A stretch of DNA of 64,000 nucleotides, from assembly GCA_035578155.1 (NCBI GenBank), contig JAPWDM010000003.1, forward strand, positions 24,225,416-24,289,415, given 5' to 3'. Made by a program: the position numbers and the translations under genes. Shown here piece after piece: positions 49,727-59,120 of the stretch. Each line of letters opens with the position of its first letter. The stretch's first letter is position 1. The DNA is from Brachynemurus nebulosus. Taxonomy: Eukaryota; Arthropoda; Insecta; Neuroptera; Myrmeleontidae. The notes beneath the pieces are model-generated. The model made no database searches. It had not been told where the DNA came from and worked only from the letters and a program-made list of their open reading frames with translations.

Positions 49727-52511
49727 CATCTTTTTTTTTTACATAATCGTGTTCTACGGGTCCGAAAACGGATAGCGCCCCTGGTCTCGCCTCTCGCAGC
49801 TCTTATCGTATAGACTGTATAAGTCTAATTTTTCGGAGAAAATTCGACTAAAAAGATAAGAGTAGTTCTTATTATTAAACAAAACCGAAAAATTATAAGT
49901 TTTTTCAGTTATAGACGAATATAGTTTTAATAAACGTTTAAAAATGAAACATTTTCTTACATTTTAAGGTTATTTTGTTACAGATTCAGTTACAAAAAAA
50001 TTATGTAAGCTTACATGAGATTGTACTATATAATATAGTAAGTACAAGTAAGGTTATCCTGACATGGAGCTGATAATGTTCTGAGTATGATAACCCGATA
50101 GGAAATTTATGTTTTTTACGTAAGGTTATCCTGATATGATTCTCATAAGGTTCTGATCATGATAACCTGTTGAAAAATATTTTTCTTACAAGTGAGGTTA
50201 TCCTGACATGAACCTGATAATTTCCTCATCAGGTTAACCCGATGAAAAATATTTTTTTTTTTGAAAGAAGGTTATCCTGAACTCATCTCCATAAGGACCT
50301 TATCAGGTTTTCCCTATTAGGGATTACCTTATCTAAACCTGATAAGAACCCGATGATACTTTCTGCAAATAAGGAAAAATTTCTAGTCGGGTGGATGTTC
50401 AATACCGGTCAAAATTATATGCTCAACGCTCAGACTAAAGGGGAGCTATCTTACCAGTATCTATAAAACCGGATATGTAAAAATCAAAAGGTAATCTTCG
50501 TTGAAAATTTGGAATTTTTTCGCGACTTACAAACACGTTTTCAAACATTGGCATAGATAAAAATGCTGTAGTTGTTTGGTAAACCATGCTCATAAAGAAA
50601 TAAAATAAGAATCGAACTATCTTTGATGTATGTCGAACCAATTTTGTTTCGTATGCGTCGCCCGACCAATATTTATGTTTTAATGTTTCTAGCAGATATA
50701 CGTGCACTTTTCTGCATCTCTATAAATAATAAAAAACTTAAGTCCGTAGATAACTTTTTTTTTTATAAATATTTAAATTTTTAACACTTTGTGTAACATT
50801 AGGGTAGGGTCGTGTAAGATGGCGCGAGAGGTAAGAGTGCGCATCCTATTTTCTCGAAACAGGAACGAAATTTGTAATAAACTTGAATCGTGTTTTGAAG
50901 TGTTCGGGTGTCCGTAATTGCTCACCAAAAAATATTGGTTTACGACATAATTCCAATATTATATAGATAAGTTTAAAATTTTTAGTACGATTTGATATTA
51001 TTTTTCTCGAATTTGAATATGTTACTACGGAAACAAGTTAAAAGTTATGAATGTTCCTGTGAGTAGTAAAGTTAATCACGAAATAGCTCCGATAACTTTA
51101 ATTTGTGTCAGTACGCGTGGATGTTTTCCACAGAATGATTTTGTTGACACTAGGCAGGCGTGTAAGATGACGCAGTACAAAGGCGTGTAAGACGGCGCAC
51201 GTATTCTTACACTACAGTTTCTTTTATCATGTTTTTCTTTAACTTCTCTAAGGAATTCTATACAGTAAACTTTCGTACAATGTAAATTCGTATAACCCAA
51301 GTTTCTACATCAAAAGTTTACGATTACCAAAACTAACGATAACGAAAAGTAATTTTTTTAAAATATTCTATTGCTAATAAAATCAGTGGGACTAGTGGAG
51401 CCTAAAATTAATCAATTATAATCAATTTATAAAAAGTATTTCGATATCGATAATTCTCGATAACCAAAACTATATTTTAATAGTCGTAAAATGTTTGGAA
51501 TACCCACAACTTGCTTCGCTTAAGCCTTCAATAATTTCGTCATTTTTTCGCTACGACACATCGTTTACGAGATATTTTCGATCAAAAGTTTTCCATTACG
51601 AAAAGTTACGAAAATTAATTTTTTTAAATGTGTTATTGCTGACCCAATAAATTGGATTAATGGAGCCTAAATTAACCAGTTATAATCAATTTATATAAGT
51701 AATTCGGTATCGATAAGTTTCGATGACAAAAAATAGGTTTTAACAGTCGCAATACGTTTGAGTAGAAGAGCTATGACAGTGCGGCGGCGCACTACGTCAT
51801 CAAAAGTATGGGGACACCCTGGCCCAAGGTGTGTCCACATTTTTGACACGGTAGTGTACTATAGCATTAAGTATAGTACGGAATCAAAAGTGTGGGCACA
51901 CTTTGGGTCAGGGTATTCCCATACTTTGACGTTGCATAGATGCCGGATTGTTTAAATGTGAATTGTGCTAAGTGCCAAGCTTTTTAATAAGTGCACCATC
52001 TTACCGACCTCAATGCGCACTCTTACACGATTGATCGTGTAAGAGTGCGCATTTCCCATTTTGTGAATTTTTTTTTAATAACTCGGTCGGTATTGAGTTT
52101 ATAACAAAAATCCTTTATCACAGCGTTATCTAATCATCAAGGTACTAGAATAAATACAATTTACTTCTATAACATTTTCCGTTATTTTTTTTATAGCCAC
52201 CTAAATGTTAAGTGCGCCGTCTTACACGACACTACCCTACTGTCCCTACTTACTATAAAATTGGAAATTTTAAACATTCCCAGAAAAAGAGCTAGCGCTG
52301 GTGCAATTTTTTTAGTAAAATCACCCAAATCATTTTGGTAAATATAAACGTTATACATGCTGCCAACCACGACAACAGTTGTTGCTAGTATTGTTGGAAT
52401 CAGACGATATAAATTGTATTTTCTATTATCTGCCGGCCATAAACCTTCAAAAATTAATACCGCTCGTACCAGCTTTATTGTATATTCAAATTCGGTCTCC
52501 ATTCTTTCCAT
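41852..52511 (-). CDS. Insect odorant receptor (7tm_6), 8 exons, frameshift in exon 7
   Basis: Ligand-gated cation channel subunit of olfactory neurons, expected to pair with the co-receptor Orco in the dendrite membrane. Exons (minus strand): 52511-52254, 50719-50455, 45667-45525, 45463-45288, 43993-43894, 43815-43711, 42287-42133, 41905-41852. All seven introns are GT-AG, and donor and acceptor phases agree (0, 1, 0, 2, 0, 0, 0). The sum is 418 codons if one base missing from exon 7 is allowed for, normal for this family. Family signs: 'GLWP' near residue 23, 'LPFDFYI' in exon 2, 'SPFYEIFYIVQV' then 'HLCTQ' in exon 3, 'QIFKYAYIGNKL' in exon 6, 'RAQKPVFLTIGKI' in exon 7, 'SYFTIL' in exon 8, and about seven hydrophobic helices. 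Introns are 1534, 4787, 61, 1294, 78, 1423 and 227 bp. The long ones hold TEs. As written, exon 7 stops early, so this is a recent or allelic pseudogene or a sequence error. Confidence 0.9.
42133..42287 (-). CDS. Odorant receptor exon 7, frameshifted
   Basis: It starts after 'tgtattttag' and ends before 'gtaaga'. The first codons in the incoming frame read 'FEILALHAVTA'. The conserved continuation 'WYHCGQQIQKSLLLII', then 'RAQKPVFLTIGKIG', lies in the next frame. The exon is 155 bases and needs 156 to keep phase, so one base is missing at about 42252-42257. Read without correction, the frame stops at 42210-42212 after 25 codons. No alternative AG exists between the acceptor and the shift, so splicing cannot easily rescue it. 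Confidence 0.88.
42675..43146. mobile_element. MITE with ~105-bp TIRs in OR intron 6
   Basis: 42675-42775 and 43040-43146 are inverted copies starting 'ctggatgtcccg' and ending 'cgggatacccgg'. They are flanked by TATA on both sides and share inner text such as 'cataaggaaaaa.tt.tgtc'. The TA-type target suggests the Tc1/mariner group. Small open frames inside are mirror products of the two arms. Confidence 0.8.
43399..43581. mobile_element. 183-bp MITE in OR intron 6
   Basis: It starts 'gagcggatattataattttt' and ends with a near-perfect complement. TA lies on each side (43397-43398 and 43582-43583). The interior contains a further dyad around 'atcactgat' and 'atcagtg'. Confidence 0.8.
43711..43815 (-). 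CDS. Odorant receptor exon 6
   Basis: 35 codons between 'tttcaattacag' and 'gtaagt', phase 0 to 0. It encodes helix 6 with 'LILAGVIQIFKYAYIGNKL', matching the family motif 'Q(I/L)F.Y...G..(L/V)'. Confidence 0.9.
43894..43993 (-). CDS. Odorant receptor exon 5
   Basis: 100 bases after 'tatttaaacag', completing the split codon from exon 4, up to a strong donor 'gtaagt'. It encodes helix 5, including 'ELLIQFFVMTVIICTSLFL', as expected after the 'L..CI.LHQ.LL' region. Confidence 0.9.
44054..45258. mobile_element. TA-flanked element filling OR intron 4 (1205 bp)
   Basis: The ends are 'acgtaaaatcccctatacc' and the complement of 'acgtaaaagcccctatacc', extending to 'ggaac'. TA flanks both (44052-44053 and 45259-45260). 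Without it the intron would be about 87 bp. A 252-bp relative with the same first 13 or so bases is at 54969-55220. Inside, 44121-44500 holds two hairpin modules. No transposase is visible, so non-autonomous. Confidence 0.85.
44125..44500. repeat. Two hairpin modules inside the intron-4 element
   Basis: Each module (about 44125-44275 and 44340-44490) is a long palindrome: 'aaaaagtgatcgaacac', then 'gtgcccacacttttgac', a short centre with 'aacattaagta', then the complements. A related core is at 51830-51900 inside the different element in intron 1. Confidence 0.85.
45288..45463 (-). CDS. Odorant receptor exon 4
   Basis: 176 bases (58 codons plus two bases) after a 61-bp intron with acceptor 'cgcttttag'-like text. 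It encodes the long intracellular loop, rich in Arg/Lys/Glu, ending 'LRECIQLHQILL', the conserved 'C(I/V).HH..I(L/I)' region before helix 5. The donor 'gtaaac' is weaker than the others, but phase and homology support it. Confidence 0.87.
45525..45667 (-). CDS. Odorant receptor exon 3
   Basis: 143 bases after 'gtgataattttag', phase 1, ending at 'gtaagg'. It encodes helix 4 and its outer flank: 'SPFYEIFYIVQVILCY', then 'NVGVFDNLYDLYVLHLCTQ'. This is a characteristic block of insect odorant receptors. Confidence 0.9.
46177..47185. mobile_element. TA-flanked TIR element with iterons (1009 bp), in OR intron 2
   Basis: The ends are 'tgagtcgctgagtttcaaaa' and the complement of 'tgagtcgatgagtttcaaaa'. 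TA is at 46175-46176 and 47186-47187. The motif 'gcaaaagt.gctaatta' and variants recur about ten times (near 46345, 46410, 46460, 46850, 46880, 46910, 46935 and 46970), partly matching the inner TIR. No protein coding. Confidence 0.82.
47190..47640. other. Intronic DNA, no firm feature
   Basis: Within OR intron 2. A 42-codon plus-strand frame at about 47354-47479 starts with a hydrophobic, signal-like stretch after 'ttttcttccag', but nothing else supports a gene. Confidence 0.35.
48147..49855 (+). repeat. Repeat A, second copy
   Basis: It begins 'aacgccgtgagcagcgggg' and ends 'gagaaaattcgactaaaa'. It matches 17240-19345 closely but lacks that copy's internal partial duplication. It includes an (AT)n tract (49654-49722) in the same place. 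Confidence 0.8.
49654..49722. repeat. (AT)n microsatellite in Repeat A
   Basis: About 34 AT units. Confidence 0.98.
50455..50719 (-). CDS. Odorant receptor exon 2
   Basis: 265 bases (88 codons plus one) between acceptor 'tattatttatag' and donor 'gtaaga'. It encodes the loop after helix 2, helix 3 ('IVRFLFYFFMSMVYQTTTAF') and the extracellular motif 'RRLPFDFYISGF', the family's 'LPF..(W/Y)(Y/I)P' equivalent. Phases join exons 1 and 3 exactly. Confidence 0.9.
50802..52237. mobile_element. TA-flanked TIR element filling OR intron 1 (1436 bp)
   Basis: The ends are 'gggtagggtcgtgtaagatg' and the complement of 'gggtagtgtcgtgtaagacg'. TA is at 50800-50801 and 52238-52239. Internal copies of 'cgtgtaaga.ggcgca' or its complement lie near 51160, 51182, 52005 and 52020-52060 (a hairpin). 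Intron 1 without it would be about 96 bp. Its right end is 8 bp from the exon 1 donor. The ends start GGGTA like the pogo-type element at 7874. No transposase was seen. Confidence 0.85.
52254..52511 (-). CDS. Odorant receptor exon 1 (start codon)
   Basis: 86 codons from ATG at 52511 to a consensus donor (ATA|GTAAGT). A second in-frame Met is at codon 4. It encodes an N-terminal amphipathic part with 'VLIFEGLWPADNRKYNLY', then helix 1 ('LIPTILATTVVVVGSMYNV') and helix 2 ('APALALFLGMFKISNFI'). The 'GLWP' box is typical of receptor N-termini in this family. An arthropod initiator-like TCAGT lies about 80 bp upstream (52589-52593). Confidence 0.9.
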
Positions 52512-52645
52512 TTTTTTCTTTCTTTTTTTTTATGTTATAACAGTAGGATTATTTTTCCTGCTATTTTTTTGCAGTAATGACGGATTCAACTGAAAACGGA
52601 ATACGCTTTCTTGTTCTCCTGCAAAATGTAACAATTTATTTAATG

Positions 52646-53416
52646 CAGGGGTCAGCAACCATTCCTGAATGGCGGGCCATTTAAAAAAAAAATTAGAGAG
52701 CCGCACAGTCAGATATTTTGTAATGTAGTAGGTAGCTTAAATAGGTATTTTTAGCGAATTCAAATCAAAAATTCAGCTATTAGAACCATTGTCTTGGCGC
52801 GACTTGAGACCGGAACTATGATACAAATAATTTGTTTTGAAGTCCATAAAAGTCGAAAATGGCATTCACTAAAATTTATATCTGCGCGATAAGTCTCGAA
52901 CAAAACATCCTGTTTTTACGAAATTTGGTGAAAATGTTGGAAGTCCTAAAATTCAGACACGTCCGATGCCCGAAACGGTTGTTTAGGCATTTTTGCCTAA
53001 AAAATTTTCGTGGAAAAAATACGTTTTTTACCAAAATTTTCCCATGTTTTTGCAATTTTTTCTTACACATAAAAAAGATTTTTGAACAATAATTATATGT
53101 CAAGTAGTTTCCGAGAAAAACTAAATTTTGTAAACGGAAATTTGCTATATTATGCAGGATGCTGCCACACGGGTATTTTCTTCTTTTTCTTAATATAAAT
53201 TAATATAAATATTATTAATTAAATCAACATGAAAGAAATTTTTAGTAACAATTTCATTTAGATGTTATAATAACATCGGAGAACAAAAAAATACAGAGTA
53301 TGCTCAACTCTGCATAAGCAGAGCAAATTGTTCGAAAAATTATATTGCTTGGTGGGCCACATAAAAACTTGCAACGGGCCACATCCGGCCCGCGGGCCGC
53401 AGGTTGCCGACTCTTG
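52646..53416. mobile_element. hAT-like element upstream of the OR gene (771 bp)
   Basis: The left end is 'caggggtcagcaacc' and the right end 'ggttgccgactcttg', a classic hAT-type terminal repeat. The flanking 8-mers atttaatg and ctttaatg differ at one position. The right sub-terminal text 'gcccgcgggccgcagg' is also common in hAT MITEs. Part of the interior matches repeats at 5750-5870, 6471-6720 and 33395. No transposase. Confidence 0.85.
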
Positions 53417-53779
53417 CTTTAATGAGTAAAAATATTATCTAATAAGAGTTGTAAGTACATAAGTACAATATAATATATTTTGTGTACGACTACTATGAAA
53501 TTGTTTATTTACTGTACAAAATACCATCTAAGCAAGCTAGGTTTTACACGTAGCTGTAAAAAATTTTGTTCTTTACACACGTACCATACCTTACTACGTC
53601 AAGCACCATACCTTACTACATTTTCATTAATTTTTACATTATGTTGTAGTATAATGTACAGTTTGATATTAAAACCAGTACAACATTTGTATCTGACAAC
53701 TGAAGGTTGGCATATGTTTTTAACAAAATTTATAATATTTATTATGAATTTCATATTAGTCGTAAATAAAATTAATATA

Positions 53780-53829
53780 CAGCTGAACTCTTTTTTGTGC
53801 GGTGGATAGGGGGCGCATAAAAAATTCGC

Positions 53830-53910
<81 letters not shown>

Positions 53911-54384
53911 TCATAAATAGCTATAAAAAGTATAGTTTGATTCAGATTGTACAAAAAACTTGTTTTATACGGTTGGTCGGAACCGCATAAAAAAAATTTC
54001 ATCGAAAAAATATCACTCAAAACGCTCAAAACTTGGAAATTTTCTTAGAAGTTGCTTCTATAAACAAGATAAAGCATTAATTTACACGTAGCAACATTTT
54101 ATTTCAGTTTTAGAATATTATGAAAATTTTGAAAAATCTATCTTTAACAAAATTAAATGATGCAATAACTTATGTTCTTATGCAATGTATTGATTAAATG
54201 CTTAAAAGGCGTTAAAAATTATTTTTATCAAAGAAAGTTATTATAGTAATTGTTTAAGTTTCTTACTGTCTCGTGATTTTGATTCATATTATGCATTTTA
54301 ATGGCCATTTTTTACAAACCGCATAAAAAAAAACCACATAAAAAAATGGTACAAAAAAGGACCGCATAAAAAAGAGTTCAGCTG
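53780..54384. mobile_element. TA-flanked TIR element, family C copy 3 (605 bp)
   Basis: The ends are 'cagctgaactcttttttgtg' and the complement of 'cagctgaactcttttttatg'. TA is at 53778-53779 and 54385-54386. It matches 23673-24214 in inverted orientation and has an (AT)n tract inside. Confidence 0.88.
53834..53906. repeat. (AT)n microsatellite in family C copy
   Basis: About 36 AT units. Absent from the 23673-24214 copy. Confidence 0.98.
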
Positions 54385-54586
54385 TAGTATGAAATTTGAT
54401 TGTAAAGAATATTATTATACATACTCGCGCAATTACACCCGTTTTTTTACGGCTCTTGCGTAAATTTTTCATTCATGTAACTTCAATTACGCAATGCATA
54501 ATTATGTGTCATACTCATTTTATCACTAATATAAAATGAGGTATTTGATAATATCAAGCAAAATTTTTAATGAAAATTTTTAATAA

Positions 54587-54813
54587 AAAATAACAATTTA
54601 TTGATAGATATTAATTCATTCTAAGGCAGAAAAGCAGCAGTGAATTCTAGGTTTGTTTTCGATAAAATTAATTTTATGTTGTGGCTTTAAAAAATAGTTT
54701 AATATAAAATAACAATTTATGATACTAATTCATTCTAAGGCAGAAAATCAATAGTGAATTTTAGGTTTGTTTTCGATAAAATTAATTTTATGTTGTGGCT
54801 TTAAAAAATAGTT
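54587..54813. repeat. ~115-bp tandem duplication
   Basis: Two units with 'aattcattctaaggcagaaa' and 'ttatgttgtggctttaaaaa', differing at a handful of positions. Confidence 0.9.
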
Positions 54814-54968
54814 AAGATCATTACCAGCAACACTAATCGTTAAACATTATCTAAAAGGTGCAAAGCTAAAAATTAAGTGTTTAAGCTAAACTTGGAATAC
54901 ATACATATACATATTATTACTAGAAATAAATTCGGACTTTCAGTTGTTAAACAAAATTTTTACGAATA

Positions 54969-55220
54969 ACGTAAAAGCCCCCTTTATGGAACGGTATCTA
55001 ATACTGGAACAGTTTTGACATTTACATATTAATGAAGTTATTTCTGAAAGAAACGTCTGATAACAAAAATTATTGTTAATAGAATGATTGTTTTTCAATT
55101 TAAATTCACCTCGCATTTAATGTTTCATTACTTAATTAAAGAAATAAATATGTAAATGTCAAAACTGTTCCAGTATTAGATACCGTTCCATAATGGGGCT
55201 TTTACGTTATATGTATTTAA
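54969..55220. mobile_element. Small TIR element related to the OR intron-4 element
   Basis: The ends 'acgtaaaagcccc' and its complement lie between TA dinucleotides. Inverted blocks reach well inside ('gtatctaatactggaacag', 'gacatttacatatt'). The outer bases match the ends of 44054-45258, so it is probably a short relative. Confidence 0.82.
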
Positions 55221-55952
55221 GAAATTTTCACAAACTTTAGTAAAAGTCCTGTTTTCTTACGACCTGCCTTACTTTACGAACATATACTGTAAATATAAAA
55301 TAATGCCAGTGAGCAGTTAAAACATATGGTTTATATAGGTATAATATGCTGCATATGTGATGTATTCTGCTACTTTTTGTACGGTAATTAAAGAGTTTCA
55401 TATTAATAGTCAATAATATTAGTTATTATTATCAGAATGATTAATTAGTAGTGACTTAAAAATTGTATGAGAATGTTTTCCTCTGTTATCATGTCCATTA
55501 TACAGCGGCATAAAAATACGTCCATCAGCGAACTATCCCATGCATGCTTTCCGTTCTGCGATCGACCACTTTGACTCTCATGTGAATCTAAACTATACAT
55601 ATAGCGAAACTATAAGAAGAGAAAATATGAATAATACGATCAACTTGAATCCAAAAAATCAAAAACCCGGATGGAAATATTCCGGACGTGCACTTTTTAT
55701 CCGAATATTATATACACGGAGAGAAAAATCATATAATTTTTGTAGATAAAATTTCAGAAAAATTACCATGCTCTCTTATAGTGCGTGTGCGATCGATGAC
55801 GAAAATAAAAAATATGTGCTAGCAAGGTAAAATTTAATGTGCTAACACAACTTTTATCACATTCTTATGCATATATGTTATAGTTTAATTCTTGTTGTTG
55901 TACTCTTTCATTTGCGCATCTGACCCACACCTTTAGCGATATTCTAAAGGTT

Positions 55953-56030
55953 GCTCATGCTCATGCTCATGCTCATGCTGATGCTCATGCTCATGCTCAT
56001 ACTCATACTCATACTCATACTCTACTTGTT
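55953..56030. repeat. 'catgct' / 'catact' minisatellite
   Basis: A 6-bp unit repeated about twelve times, changing from catgct to catact. The inverted partner is at 57075-57165 ('gagcat' / 'gagtat'). Confidence 0.95.
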
Positions 56031-57074
56031 CATACTTACTTTGCTTCATTTGCTTACAATAATTTCCGTATACCTTTTCCAATAATTTTTGGGATGACTT
56101 TTCGAGAGGGTGTTATTAGTGACCATAAACTTTCAAGATGTTAAATTATTTTTTATTACTCATGCGGGAGAAGTATTAACTTGGCGCACACATTTCTGTA
56201 CGCAAAATAGCTGTTTGCCCACTGTACTCTTCCCGCATACTTTTTTGCGTGTGGAAAGTAACTTTCCACACGCAAATTGACAATAAAACCCGCAAAATTT
56301 AATCAAAACACGCAAAGCCGCCTCTTAATTTTTCATTCAATAAATATTTCATAATTATTTCTATAGAAACCACCAACAAAGTAATTTAAACGATAATTAA
56401 TTCAGAAAAAAAAGACGAACATTTAAAAATATTATTTTAAAAGGTAATAAAAATGTCAAAAATTGTGATAATAAGAGAAAAAAACGCCGTGAGAAGCGGA
56501 GCCCCATCACGGAAGTCGAATTTTTCCTTTCATCTTCGGTGTTGAGTGTCTACAAGCGAAATATAAATGAAAGTCCACAAGCGATTTGTAATTTTGGTGG
56601 TTTCAAAACTGATGATGAGTGTCCGGTTGATCGGGGCTTTAAAAAAAGGTTTTAAGTTTTTAAGGGCTGAATCTCAGTAAATTTCAATTTTGTGCCGATA
56701 GCAGTTAACAGAGAAAAAGCCAATACAATTCGTACGAGGGCATTTCTATCCATGCTTATCCGCCAATTGCCTTTGTGTTTTATTTTTAAATATTAAAAAA
56801 GGAACTCAATTTGCGTGTGGAAAGTTACTTTCCACACGCAAAAAAGTATGCGGGAAGAGTACAGTGGGCAAACAGCTATTTTGCGGGCAAACAGCTATTT
56901 TGCGTACAGAAATGTGTGCGCCAAGTTAATACTTCTCCCGCATGAGTAATAAAAAATAATTTAACATCTTGAAAGTTTATGGTCACTAATAACACCCTCT
57001 CGAAAAGTCATCCCAAAAATTATTGGAAAAGGTATACGGAAATTATTGTAAGCAAATGAAGCAAAGTAAGTATG

Positions 57075-57165
57075 AACAAGTAGAGTATGAGTATGGGTAT
57101 GAGTATGAGTATGAGCATGAGCATGAGCATGAGTATGAGCATGAGCATGAGCATGAGCATGAGCA
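57075..57165. repeat. 'gagtat' / 'gagcat' minisatellite, inverted partner
   Basis: About 14 units of 6 bp, the mirror of 55953-56030. Translation gives Glu-Tyr/Glu-His repeats, which are a by-product. Confidence 0.95.
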
Positions 57166-58910
57166 ACCTTTAGAATATCGCTCCTTATGTTGCTTGGGCT
57201 GTACCTGTAAAAACTTCGAAGATGCTCGATCTTTTCCGACTTTAGTGATAGTGAAGTAACAAAATGATGAATCAAACGGTGACATCCCCGTCCTCTAAGA
57301 CAGTGTAATGAATACTGCTTGTTGCTTGTAAGACAGTCTAATGAATCAAGGTGCTTGGTCCGACCCGTCCGACCAAGTTGGTCGTCAACACCTATGGTTG
57401 GCTATGTGACTTGCTATGAGTGAGGTACATTTCAATAGCGTTCACAACACACACAACCTTCTTTCTCTTTTTTTCTTTTTACTATTAGCAGATACACGGA
57501 GAGAAAATTCCTATAAAAATTACTGTGCTCAGTACTACAATCGACGTGTAAAAGGCGAACATATTCAATTCTGTAAGGTAAAAATATAAAGATTATAATT
57601 AATCATAAAAAGTTTAAAGGATGGAATGTTCTTTTCGTAATATTATCTCCGTAAAATTTGTAAAACAGCACAGTAAAGAGTTCTATTACCGACAAAAAAA
57701 TAATTTTTAATTGTTTTTATTAAAAAAATTACCATGCTAACATGCTAATAATAGAAAGAAAAAAAACAGAAAGAAGGTTGGTTGTATTGGGAACGCTGTA
57801 ATGAAAGGTACCTCACTCAGCGAGTTACAGGCGAACCATAGGTGTGGACTGTGGAAGAAACTTTGTCAGACAGTTCGCACCAAGCACCTTGATTTATCAG
57901 ACTGTGTTACAAGCAGCTAGCACAGCTAGTAGTCAGTTTCTTTTACATTCTCTTAGGACGATGTCATCGTTTAATTCATCTTTTTGTTATTTACCTATCT
58001 TTAGTATATGTATTAGAATATATTGTTGGCAATCATTTTTGTATACATGTTTTTACAGGTACAGTGCAACCAACATAAGATCGCGAGTCAGATGCGTAAA
58101 TGAAAGAGTACGACAACAAGAATTAAACTATAATATATATGCATAAGAGTGTGATAAAAGTTGTGTTAGCACCACATTAAATTTTACCATCCTAGCACAT
58201 ATTTTTTATTTTGGTCGTCGATTGCGCATGGATTATAGGGGAGCATGGTAATTTTTCTGAAATTTTCTCTACAAAAATTATAGGATTTGGGAGAAAATTA
58301 TAATCTCCGTGTAGCATTTCAAATATTATAATACAGCATGATAATTTTTGTAAGACAAACAATTAAAAAATATTTTTTTGTCGGCAGTGGAACTTTTTAC
58401 TGTGCTGTTTTACAAATTTTACGGAGCTAATATTACGGAAACAATATTCTATCCTTTAAACTTTTTATGACTAATTATAATTTTTATATTTTTGCCGTAC
58501 AAAATTGAATATGTTCGCCTTTTACACGTCGATTGTAGTGCTGAGCACAGTAATTTTTATATGAAGTTTCTCTCCGTGTATGAATCAATGAATATCTCCA
58601 GATCTGCTGGAATTAGAGAAATGAAACAAGAAGGCGCAAAATAATTCTATGTACGGGATACTAAAAAGAGTAAAATTTTGACACATTTTGTTCAGTGGTT
58701 CTGGAGTTACGGTTACTTTTAACTTATTGAAGTTTTTTATCGATTTTCTTCGGACATTGTTTTTGAAAATCGTTAAACTTGGGTGAAAGGTAACTATTTT
58801 CATTGTGAAAAAGGTGATTCTGAAGTTATTTGTAGTTCCAGTATGAAATAAGATTCTGAGTTTACTAAATGTGGTAGACATAAGCAATATTTCATCTTGT
58901 TTGCTGTTGA

Positions 58911-59120
58911 TCAGACGATAAATAGAGTGTAATTTGAATCATTGATATGTTTTAAGTCTTCACTTTTATAAAAGGCAGACAACTCATTTCTAAGTGAACT
59001 GATATTACTTTTAAGTAGTTCAGAATCCTGAGTAAGCCATAGACCAATACAGTCATTATTTGCAAAAAATTCACGCGTTCGTGATACCCAGTTGTGTTTT
59101 AAACACAAAAAAATGCCCAT
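58911..59120 (-). other. Coding-like frame of unknown family
   Basis: The 69-codon frame includes 'CIGLWLTQDSELLKSNISSL' followed by a charged, possibly coiled-coil stretch. Its composition is more protein-like than its neighbours. I do not recognise it and see no splice partners. It may be an exon or TE-gene remnant. Confidence 0.25.

Larger units (their letters stand above)
47646..50391. mobile_element. Composite element with sub-terminal repeats, OR intron 2
   Basis: The ends 'cccgactagaaatttt' (47646) and its complement (to 50391) are inverted. Next to each end are several degenerate ~28-bp units containing 'aggtcctnatcagg' (47670-47900), or the complement 'ggttatcctgacatg' and similar (50040-50370). 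A Repeat A copy (48147-49855) sits in the middle as a later insertion. No target duplication could be fixed. Confidence 0.65.
55716..58580. repeat. Nested palindromic region (~2.9 kb)
   Basis: Several inverted pairs overlap: 55716-55925 with 58085-58310, 55935-56287 with 56805-57180, 57290-57480 with 57770-57960, and 57493-57720 with 58340-58580. The outer blocks carry 'acacggagagaaaa' edges. A Repeat A start (56484-56800) sits in one centre. Open frames here arise from the repeats. It appears to be several foldback elements inserted into each other. Confidence 0.75.

Noticed and set aside
57023..57285. Glu-Tyr/Glu-His and Cys-Ser repeat proteins
   Set aside because: They come from the 6-bp minisatellite within a palindrome, are open on both strands, and have no flanking domain.
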